NCBI GenBank assembly: GCA_023374025.1
Contig: SIJG01000016.1
Coordinates: forward strand, 1,096,642-1,160,641
Direction of reading: 5' to 3'
Origin: Heterodera schachtii
Lineage: Eukaryota > Nematoda > Chromadorea > Rhabditida > Heteroderidae
DNA: 64,000 nt
Shown one piece after another: positions 47,157 through 58,600 of the stretch. The notes below the pieces were generated by a model. The model saw only the letters and a program-made list of their open reading frames with translations. It ran no database searches and was not told the origin of the DNA. How positions within the stretch are numbered: the first letter of the stretch is position 1; the number at the start of each line of letters is the position of its first letter. Position numbers and translations under genes: made by a program.

Positions 47157-47399
47157 ATGTTCCGCCCATTTGATTTTGTTTTATGTGTTTTTGTGTATGT
47201 TTTATCTTTGTTTGTTGTGAATTTATGGGACACCACCAACCAATTGACTTTTGTTGATGGGCCGACGATGGATTTTCGTGTGTGGACAGCGGGTCAAAGG
47301 GCGCTGGAGCAATTGGCTCGAGAATTTGGCGCCGAGGGGCGACCGGTGCTGGTCAATTCACTCTCGAGGGCAATTGGGAATGGCCAATTGATCTTTTGA
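47157..47399 (+). CDS. Possible small secreted protein, 80 codons
   Basis: MFRPFDFVLCVFVYVLSLFV looks like a signal peptide. A moderately GC-rich segment follows with even codon use (TMDFRVWTAGQRALEQLA, then PVLVNSLSRAIGNGQL) and stop at 47397-47399. No family recognised. The composition contrast with its flanks favours coding, but there is no second line of evidence. Confidence 0.3.
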   Translation: MFRPFDFVLCVFVYVLSLFVVNLWDTTNQLTFVDGPTMDFRVWTAGQRALEQLAREFGAEGRPVLVNSLSRAIGNGQLIF

Positions 47400-50300
47400 T
47401 GACTAATGACTGACTCTCTATTAGCCTTTCCCATTTGCTCATATTCTCACTTAACCATCACAGATAGACGCACAATTTGCGGCGGGGGGAGGGGGTCATT
47501 AATGTGTGATATGTTATTGCTAATAATAATTTTAAAAATAATTTTAAAAATATACAATTATTTATAATGGACAATTTTGAATGTTTTTTGTTGTTAGAAA
47601 TTCAAAATACAATTAAAAAGCGAGTCCCTAATAAATTCTAACAGACTTTAAAAATATTTTTGCAACAAGGGGATGATGGTCCTCCTAAAGATTTCACAAT
47701 TTTAAAAATTTTCATTTTTTAACTCAAATATTATTACTTATGGGAGATTGGATTCATATCCGGTAAAAATCTTGAAATTTCAATTGGTTCTCGACAGCCT
47801 TTACCGGCATAGATTTTGAGTCTCGACAAAAAGCATTTAAATTATATTTAAAAATGCTAGATCTTTTAAACATTAGTTTGATCTTAAAACGTTTTGGTTT
47901 TTCCAACATCGATTGTCCATTTCCGTTTTTTGCACTTTTGACGAGCCGTGCAGCACATATCTTCGGCCATTTCTTCTTCCGTTTATCCAATTTCTATTTG
48001 TCTTTTTGTGTGCGTTACTGTCCCTCTTCCGTTTTTCCCAAAATGCCTTTTTTTTGTTTCATTTTTCTATTGTCATTCCGTCCCTCCCCCCTCCTTTTCT
48101 CCCTAATGTTTCTGTTTTTGTGGTGCCGTTTTTTTCCGCCTATCTCTTTCTTTTCAAAAGGCATTTTTCATTGCTTTGTGCCGTCTTCGCACTGTGCACA
48201 TTGTGAAACGACGGCATCGCCCCACAGCGGCCTATTGAAATCCATTCCATCATAATATACCATTCCATTACCATCACCATATATTTGTTGGTCTCTCCTC
48301 CTATTGTCCAATCTCATAACCTAAAGATAGAGGAATATGATTTTACAGAGAGAAAATTCAAGACCAATTACAAACAGAGGACAATATTCTCGACTGAGAC
48401 TTGTGATCCTCGTTATCATTAACAGAGAAATTAGAATTATTTAAAATGTTTGGCACGACGTTTTTCTCTTTTGTCCATTTCATTTTTGCATTTATAGCCT
48501 TGGGCAAGAAGTTTAATTAAGCGTAAAATTGGTTTCGGTCAAGAATTTAATTAATGTACCAGATTTTTAATAGGTCTCGGTATTTCCAAAAGCTGATTTT
48601 TGAAAGTTTTTGCCACTCTGTCCCCACCCCCCTCTTCTTAAAAAATTAAAATGAAATTCTTCGAATTTTCATCACCTACGGCAAATTCTTCCTTTCATTT
48701 TTCATCCATTATCGCATCAACACCTTTTGATGATGCCTTTTTCACTCTTTTTTGTCCAAACCGCCGAAGAAAATAGCCCGCGGGCAAATTCCCACTTTTT
48801 GTTTTTTGTCAACAGTTTTTGCCGCTGACAAAAGCATCCCCCCCCCCCCCCCTCTAATGCATCACCATTAAGTTGGCAAAATTGCTGAGTGCTATCACTT
48901 TCGGCAATGTTGCTGAAGAGATGTGAGCATTTTTATTTTTTTTTTTGCTTTTTCCTTCTATTTTCGCCATTTTTTGGAAAATATTATAAATTAAAATTCC
49001 TCACTTTCCTCATTTTCTCCTTTTCAGATATAAAAATTTTACTCATACAAATTGCCTAACAATTAAACATTTTCTCGGCTCGGGCGAGACTGATTTGTCT
49101 CGCATATCGCTCCACAAAATCTCCCACCCCCAAAAGTTTGTTTACCCAACAACCATCAAAACATGGGACGGCACCCCCATTTGACTTTTTGGTTTTATAC
49201 CTCCCAAAGTGTCCCTCTCTCGTCAAAGTCATAAAAAAGCATTAAAAGATTTTATCTCGGACATACATATGTTTCTTGCTCAAATCAACAAAAGGCATTG
49301 GGGGTCATCATCATTATCATCATAATGATCATAATCAGAGAATGGATGGATAAAATAAATTTACGCCATTTTGGCACTCGCTCATGCCACGATCACTCAT
49401 CACATTCAGTCACCACTCATTCATTTATTTATTTATTGCGCTCGTTCAACCCCCTTTCTCATGATGATCGTCGTCGTCTTCTGCCCCTTTTATCTAATCC
49501 CCTCCCTCCCCCCCCCCCACCAATTCTCGACTCTCGACCCACATCCGATTATTATTTTTGCGCGGCATTGGCGGCCGGCGTTTCGGTGCCAATCTTCTCG
49601 ACTTACGCCTTCTTCGTTCCCCCCTCCGGGGATTACCCAGCGGCTTATCCGCCACCCTCGCCGCCTTCCCCCCCCCCCGCGCGAGGAGGCGCTCCGCCGC
49701 GCCTTTTCGGCCCAATTTAGTCCGTTCTGTGCCGTCTCTGTTCCCCTCTAACTCTCCCGCCCCCCTCCGCTCGGCCTATCCCCCCCCCGCCCGGTGCCTA
49801 ATTCGTCGGCCCCGCGGGTCCACTCATCTCATCACCATCATCATCCATCCATCCGTCCATCCGTCGTCGGCGCCGCTGCCGCGCAATTTGTGCCATGGCC
49901 AATTTGGCTCCTCCCCGCCATTTGGCATAAATTGAATCGGTCGGACTTAAAGCAGCGAGCGCACAAAGTCCCCGAGGCGATGATTGCTGCGGGGAACGGC
50001 TTAAATAATCTCTTCTTCCTCGCATCATTCATTTATTTTCATTTTATGACATTTAATCCAAACAAATTTTAATGGGCGGAAATATTCGAATTTTAATTAA
50101 TAATTAGTTAGTCAAAAAGACATTTATTTGGATGACATTTATTTGAATTTCTCCAATTATATTTACCATTAAATTCTAACACTTAGAAAATGCCCAATTT
50201 GATAAATAAAGCGTCCCAAATTTATTTATAACGATTGATGCTAATTTTTTATTTTTTAAATAAATTTCTAAATTTACAAATTCATTTGCCGTTTAAAATG

Positions 50301-52607
50301 ATGTAGTGTGATTCATCCATCCCCTCCTCCGTTTTACACCCCGTTTTTCGATCCTTTCTCATCCACCAAAGTCCCAAGTCCAGCAGTAGTCATTCGCTTT
50401 CACAGTTCATCACGGGTGTTGTTGTTTTGTGGCCAATTCAAAGGCCATCATTTTTTGTTGTCCTGTGACTGAATCGAAAACAGCAGAAGTCCATTTTTAT
50501 CCGCCGTCCATATATATTTATTATTGACCATTCATTTAAAAAATAAATGATGGAGCAGCATCTTTTTCTACCGCAGCAATTTGCTTTAAGTCCGTTCCCT
50601 CGGGGTTGGCGCTTTCGAAGCCAATCGAACCGCCGCTGACAAATTGAAACATTCTTTCTGTTTAATTTTTTAAAATTACAGACTAACAATTTTTTTAATC
50701 CATTAATCCCCCCCTCCATATTTCTGCTGGGTGTTTTTAATGGAAGCCCACAATTAAGACTACACCGATTTTCAAATCCGTTTGCTGTTAAGCGCCTCTC
50801 CGGTCCCCTCCATCTCCCCTTTCAATCCAATTCAATGACCCGTTGGCATTCTTTTTTCGTCATTTTTTTGTCATTTATTTTGCTTAAATGTTGTCCCCCA
50901 ACCTTTTCGTTTCCCATTGAAAGTCTCTGCCGCCATTTCAACAACAACAAACTCTTTCCCTTTTTTTCTGCACAATTACCGTTACTCTCTTTCTCCGATC
51001 AACATAATGCCATATCAATTGGGCAAAAAAAAAAACGGTGACTCGTCGGCGGCGGGGGGGGGGGGGGGATTTTCCATCACCACCACCACATTGTCAAGCA
51101 GCACATTGGTGGTGGTGAATAATGAATGATTGTTGTGCTGCCTGGCGATGAATGAACAAAACTGACTAATTCAGCCAAGTGTTAGCGGCGAATGCATTCA
51201 TTACACAATAAAAAAAAGTGAAGTCGGCGGACGGGGCGATAGCCCCCCGGGGCCCCATCACATCGCATCGGTCGGCGGACGGTGGTGATTTGCTCTGCTT
51301 TTGCTTTTTCGCCACCGTTTGGTTGGCTCCGCGTCGTAAAAGAAAGTGATTCGTTTTTTTTTGTCCATAAGCGGCGGTTGTCCCCCCCCCCCCAAAGTGC
51401 TGCTGCTGAAGCTTTCTTCTTTCTCTATCATTCATCACATTTTCCGGGATGGACCAATGATGCTCGGCTCGCTCCGCCCGAGGCGTTTTTTCTTCCGTGT
51501 TTTTTTCAATCAGAAATTTTTGATTTTAATTAAATTTTTTTTAGACGGACATTTTTTTGTTTTATTTTTTCAAATAAATTTTTGACTCTTTAATTTTTTT
51601 TTCTTATGGTCTTACAACATTTGTATAGTTAGTTGGTGATTATTAATTCAAAAAAACAACAATTATTGCTTTGGTTAATTTTCATTAATTTGAACACAAT
51701 TTTAAACAGAGATTCCCTCTTCAACCCCTCCCCCTGCCTCCGAAAAATAATTTTTATTATTTTTTAAATTCATTAAATTAGTTAATCCATTATCTATTAA
51801 TTCATTAGTATGATTGAATGTTTGAAAATTGTTTCTTTGTTTCTGCTGTACTTTGCCTGCTCCGCCGTTCATTATTTAAGCCCCCCGAAAATTCAAATGA
51901 CCAAAAATTTTGGATCATTTCCATTCATTCATCCGTTTTGACTTGCCAACAGATGGAGGACCCCAAATGACAACAAATCACCCATTAATCCTCGACGTTT
52001 TTTTCCTCTTAAACTTTGGGATGTCAACCCCCGAAATTTTTTTTGTGTTCGTTTGAGGGTCATCAAATTTTGCCGATGGCAAATTTTTTTTGGTGCCAAA
52101 ATTTTTGATTATTTGTTATTCATTTGTATTCATTTTTATGGAACATATTACTTTTCTCTTCATAATTTTTATTACAGAATATTTTTCCTCTCAAAGTGAA
52201 ATTCAAAAAGCGCCTTATAAATTTGAATAATTTTCAAAAATTTTCATAAATTAAATTAAAAATTTATTTCTTTTTATTACCACTGTCCTTCCGAATTTCA
52301 TTAAACTAAATAAACATTTTACGGCATTATCTATTGCCATCGCTGAACCCTTCCTTATTATTAAAATAAATTAAAGCGGTGCAAAATTTTCGTTCGCAAT
52401 TCAAACAGCAAAAGGTCGCCGACACAAAATACACTTTCTCTGTCTCCATAAATTTCTTTTGTCAATTAATTTAATTTTTAATTGAAAATAATTATGTTTA
52501 ATTAATTTAATTATTCCCCATTTAAGATACACAACTGTCTTTTTTTTGCAAATATTTTACAATAAATTTGCTCCCATTTTCTGCCCATTTTGCTGCTGCT
52601 CCCAGCA

Positions 52608-55600
52608 ATGAACAGCTTCATCTTCTGCTTCTCCGTTCCACTCCATCTCTTTACCATCGGCAACATTTTGCTGCTGTTGTTGCTCATCGTTTCTTCAGCG
52701 CATGGGGCGCAACGGATTGTGGAGGAGCCGGAGGATACGGTGGCGCGGGTTGGCGATACGGTACAACTGCGGTGTCGCGTTGCGGACCAGGTGAACAAAT
52801 TAATTATTCATTTTGTATTATTATTCAATATTAATTAATTTTAGAAAAAATAGTAAAATCGTTCAGTTATTGGAAAATTAGAAATTTTTCATTGCATTAC
52901 CCTTTTAAACTTGGATTAGTACCGGCAGGAAAATTCTGGGAACTCCATCACATTTTTGAACCCAATAAAATTAGAGCAATTATTTTTTAAAAATGTCATT
53001 TTTCGGTTTAAATTAATTTTTTTTAAATCCACAAAAATCTAAACATTTTTTTCAACATAAAACCTCTATCAAAAATGAAATCACATGGAAAAAACTTTCT
53101 GAGCCACAAAAAGCACAAAATCAATCCATCTTTTCTCCCTTTTTATCGGCATGATACAAAAAAACAAACAAACCAAAAATTGGCATAATATTTTTATACG
53201 CAAAAAAAGAAATTAATCGTTTTGCGGGCACTTTTTGTGTCTCCCGTCCCCCTCCCTATAAATGGCATTTGGCTTCTGACATTTTTTTTGTGGTGGACAT
53301 TAGGCGGCAGCAGATGGACATGCTGCCAAGTTCCCCCATTTCGCGTTACACAATTGGCATTGGCACCCACAAATCCGCCATTTATACGGCGGACGGAGAG
53401 GGACGGATCGGCACCCAAATTGTGTGCCATCTCTCTCCCCAAAAGGCGTAGAAAATGCCAAATTTGCACTGCAGTCTGTGAATTGATGGATGGGGGTGAT
53501 GAGCAGCAGAAGCAGCGCCGCGGGGGCCCCTCGGGCGATTAACGACGGGGCGAAATTATCCCTTAGGGATTTTTGTTCTCTGGGCGGCCATTTGTTGTGC
53601 AATAATTTTGGGAAAGTGCGCATCAGCGCAGAAGCAGCAGCAAATGCCAACAATTTATCATCATAAATCATGTGAACAGTGAAGCGAAGAATGGCGCGGA
53701 AAACTAAGCAAAAAAAAAAAAAAGTTTTACCGCTTGGTGAAAATTTATGTGACCTAACCGTAAAATAAATTAGAAAAATTAATTGATTTACATAATATGG
53801 CAAGGATCTCAATAAAAATTGCTACAGAAAAAACTTAACTGACACAAAAAAAGGATTTGTAGCAAAAAAAAAAAATTGTTTATGACGGTGCCATTAGGCG
53901 CCGCGGGATTAAATTTTGAAAATTTTTAATGAAAATATTAAAATATTTAGCCTAAATGACTTTTTTTGAATTTTTTTGAAGGAGCAGGACAAAAAAGATT
54001 AATACTTAAAAAGGATAAATATTAAAAGAAAAAAAAATTTAAATTTCAAAAATTTAGTCCTGTAGCTCACAAAATTTTTAAATTTTTATTATTAATCCTT
54101 TAATTTTACAAATATTTTCATTTATTTTGAAATTTTTTTTTAAATCATCAAATTTTTATTTGCGTTCAAATTGCAGAAGGGCCAAGTGATTTGGATGCAG
54201 GGCGACATCGGACTGGGCCCCCAGCGCGATTTGCCATTTTGGGAGCGGATGCGAATGGTGGGCAGCCCGAAAGATGGCGAATTCCACTTGGAAATCCGAA
54301 ACTGTTTCCATCGCTGATGAGGAAACATATCAGGTGAGGAAATGATGGGTAACACAGAAAAAAAAGTCAAGAAATTGGGTGAGGGTTGGCCAATTAAGTA
54401 AACTAATTAATAGTAATAATGATTAATTGATTTGATCACTTTTTTAATAAATAATTCATCAAAACTTGAGATCAACTTATAATCCATCACGGTTTTATTT
54501 GACAATAATTTTCGTTAATTGAAGCAGGAACTTCATATTTGTATTTGTTAGTTTTAGATTTTACCACCAATCCGATCGAATTATTAATATATGAAATATT
54601 TTAACTCAAAATCAAAATTTTAAATTTAGAATTGTAATTTGTTTTTGACATTTCAGTGTCAGCTTTCTTCTTCGGAGGATGAACCAATCGCAAAACTTTC
54701 TCGCCGAGCAAAGCTCACCGTTTTGTGTGAGTAATTAATACAATAAATAAACTGTACATGCAAATTTTAAATCATAAAAAATATTAGTGAATTTGGTGAA
54801 CTAAATCCTTTTTGTTCCTTTGATTGTTTTAAATTTAATTAAAAAGTTTTTTTTTAATATATTTTCGCTGACAGAAAAAAATTTAAAAAATAATTCAAAA
54901 ATTTTGGTTTAGTTAATATTTTTTTTACTAATTTTTGACATAAACAAATATTTTCAAGACGAGCCAACAATGCCACAATTGTTGGGCGAATCGGTGGTCG
55001 GCACTGTCACCGCTGTGCCGTCTTCTGCCGCTGCGCAACGCACTCAGCCAATTGCGGCCACCGAAGGACGCGCCATTCGGCTGAGTTGCCAAAGTCGGGC
55101 GGGAAAGCCACCGGCACGGCTCAGCTGGGCATTGGCGGAGGATTGGCAAGCGCAAAAAGTGATCGGACACATTGCCAATTGGACGATGGAAAATGGGACG
55201 ACCACTGCTCATGCTAGCGTGGATCAACAACGGTGGACCACTCCGATCACCGGGCATCCGATCAGAGGTGGTGTTGAAAATGATGATGATCATATTTATT
55301 AATGGATGCACTTGATCCCCCCCCCCATTCCTTACCGAGAAATTTATTGCAATTTTTGAATTTTAAAACTTTCGAGAGCGATGGGGATAACCTATGCACA
55401 TTAAATTGTCAGCGATGCGAAGTAAAGTTCCAGCACTTTTTATCTAGAAAATTGGTCGTCCCATCTGTTCTTTGGTCTTGATCAGTCCCGTAATCAGTGA
55501 GGAAGAACTTTGGTTTTTAAATGGGATATATATTTCTTTGAAGAGCATGCCGATTAGTGTAATTTAAGCGTCAAAATTAAAAATATCCCTCTAAAGATTA

Positions 55601-58600
55601 ATGGCCATGATTTTCTATCCGGACTTGAGTTTCCGGCGCTGATTGGATGTCTGAGAATTTCTGTCCCCCGTCATTTAAGCCTTTTTGAAAAAATAATAAT
55701 AACAACATTTTTTACCAATTCAGTCCGTGAACATCTCCGCCAGTCGGTCCGTTCATTACATCCAATTTTCGGGAACATCAGCGAAGAGCTGGTCCAGGAT
55801 GGGGACACCAAACTGAGCACAACCACTTCCCATTTGACGTGCGATTATTAAACAAATTTAAATAATTCATATATTTTTTAAATTGACGGTAAAAATTACT
55901 GTACCCAGTACCGTATGTCTTTTACAGTTTTGTGCCCACCCAAGCGGAGAATGGTCGTTGGATGGTCTGCTTGGCGGCTCACGAACTGTACGGGCACGAG
56001 TCGCGCAGTGCCAGCATTCAGTTGGATGTGCTGTACGCGCCAAAAGTGCGCATTGAAACCATTCCGGAGGCCAGTCAGGTGCAATTTTAATTTGGAAAAT
56101 GGAAAAAATTTTTGTTTTGAGTCGCCCTAATCAGTTTTTGAAGTTTTTAAAAAAATATAATTTATTCATTCAATTTATATCGGAAAAAGTTGACCGAACA
56201 ATAATAATGTTTATTGTATTTTCTTTTTGTCTATATAAAAATTTGTACTTTTCTCTTATGAAGCCAAGCATTTAATGAAATTTATATAAGCAAAACTTTA
56301 TATTTTTATAAGCGTAGCAAATTAAAACAAAAAAAAAATTTAAAGCCGATTAAATAATTTTTTTTTTACAGATTTACGAAGGGGGATACATCCGATTGCA
56401 TTGTGCCACCGATGCGCGTCCGAATGATGTTAAATTGCGCTGGAGTTGGGACGGCGAGCCGAAACGGTTGGAGGTGGTGGACGCGCAGGTAATTATTAAT
56501 TAGTGAATAATTTAAATAGCAATTTAAAATGAAAAAAATTTACAATCATCAAATAAATTGATTATTAGATGAGATTTTTTGCCGTTTAATTAAAAAAATA
56601 CATCTATATTTATAGTTTAATTTTTTGAACATTTTTTTTAAATTGCCCCTCGTTTTTCAAAATTTCATAAATAAATATATTTACTTAATAAAATTAAAAA
56701 TATTTTAAATATTTAACAAAGTTTTTTTAATTTAAGAACGTTCTGATTAACGGACTACGATTCAACGACAATGGACGTCGTGTGACGTGCACAGCGGAGA
56801 ACACCATCGATGTTGGCACCGGCGTGTTCGAGTTGGACGTGCCATGTACAAAACAATTAAATTTTTATTTTTAAAAAGTTTATTTAAATTTTTAGATGGG
56901 CCCCGCTTCATGTCAACCAACCAGTCAAAGGTGGTGGAGCGTGGTGAGCAGGCCACATTCCAGTGCGAAGTGCTCGGCAATCCGACACCAACTGTCCGAT
57001 GGTACCACGGCAGGGACATGGTGGACAACATCCCAATTGAAGAGGGCAAAAAGTGAGTTGCCACCCCCCATGACTCGAAATTCGGAATCTGAACCGGTAT
57101 TCGGTGGTACGGAAAATTTAAAAATGTAAAGTATTTGGGCATAATGGTAAACCTGAGAGGGAATCGAACCCTCGACCTCTGTCTGGTGCAGTGATTGGCT
57201 CCCCATTCAAATCAGATAATTTATGCCTCCGCATAAAGAGTTTTAACCATCCCCGCTGGTTCAATCCTTATAAGGATACTTGAACAAATTTTATAAAATA
57301 TTGTTTAAAATTGCAAATTTCTCCGGTGCGACACCAATCCTCGATTCTTTTCTATATTCTTCTGAATTTATTTTCACTATTTTTACAAAAAAAAAAAATA
57401 TTTTTTTACTTTTTTTGTGATAATTTTTAATAATATTTAGCTTAACAATCACTGATGTGTTGGACTGGAAAGAAGGCGAATACATGGTGATTTTTTTTTG
57501 GCTCGAGATAAAAATGAATGAATTTCACAATCATAATTAATATTATTTATTAAATTTAAAACTTAGGCTAATGCATTGACATTTGAATTAGTTTAAATTT
57601 TTTTCGGTTTAAAAAATTGAAAATTGATCAAATTTGGCTAGTTTAAGTGTGTCGCTGAAGTGTACGGCTTCCCGCCAAAGTCCTTGCACCACATGCTGTT
57701 GCTGAAAGGTCCTCCCAAGGTGGAACTGTCCGACCAATTCGACTTCGACGCTACCTCTGTCATACTGTCCTGCAAGGTACGGTACACCGACTACCACTCA
57801 CTCTGGGAGACTTACTTTTTAAGTAAATTGTTTTTTTGTGTGAAAATTTTTGCTTTGGTTTATATGCATGACCAACGCAAAAAAGATAGCATGTTTTAAC
57901 GGTTTATAATTTTATAGCAAGTTTAATGCCTTATAAAATTTTTTCAGAAGCCATTAAATTAAATGTTTTTTTAGAATATCAAATAAACATTAAACGATTA
58001 AAAAAATCATTGAATTTCGACAATGTTATGGCCAAAAAATTCTGAGTCAGATTTTTTGAATTTTAAATTTTTTATAACCTTATACAAAAATTTAAGTAAT
58101 CTTCGATAGAGAGATCTAAATTTGATTGAAACTGAGCCAAGTTATGAATTTATATTATTTTTACCTTTGCAGGTTTGCGAAACGCCCATTAGTGCGTAAT
58201 TTAAGAAATGACCTAGCACCATTAGGTTAATTAATGGTAATTTCTGCTGCCAGGTCCAACACCGTTCCGAGCGGGTCAAGGTCTATTGGTACCACAACGG
58301 CCGTCGGGTGGACATCATCGAGTCGGGCGGCGTTCCGCACCACCACCAACCGAACAAAAATGTCGATGCCATTGACGGGGACAGTGATGGCGATGACCAG
58401 CAACAGTTACGCCATTACACAGTGCGCGACGATCGGATCAATCGGTGGCTGATCGTTTCGCGGCTGACCATCCACCGCTTCACGGACGCGGACTTTGGCA
58501 CGTACAATTGCACGGCACGCAACGAGCATGGTCTGGGCTCGGACCAGCGCGAAATCCGACTGAATGCAGTGGACACACTCCGTAAGTTTTTCTTTTTCAA

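Larger units (their letters stand above)
38747..52607. other. 13.9-kb gene-poor region upstream of syg-1
   Basis: Mostly AT-rich with GC-rich islands at about 39000-39310, 39820-40230, 40670-41200, 42420-42960, 45300-45720, 46150-46460, 47230-47400, 49080-50020 and 51040-51500. The islands contain CCCCCGGGGG-type palindromes and long C or G runs (for example about 40118-40133, 42504-42516, 48838-48853 and 51053-51068). Reading frames in the islands are Pro/Arg/His-rich in several frames at once and lack splice patterns. The region may contain regulatory DNA or non-coding first exons for the syg-1 gene. That is inference. Confidence 0.5.

Noticed and set aside
47350..47399. Resemblance of LVNSLSRAIGNGQL to PDF-type neuropeptides
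   Set aside because: Only a few residues agree and no dibasic cleavage site precedes the segment.
49298..50072. Pro/Arg/His-rich ORFs around 49.3-50.1 kb
   Set aside because: Open in several frames of a GC-rich, C-run-rich segment with CATCATCAT repeats. No gene model fits.
53222..53812. ORFs in the first syg-1 intron
   Set aside because: They lie within a 1.4-kb intron in a GC-rich patch. Joining them would break the Ig1 domain.
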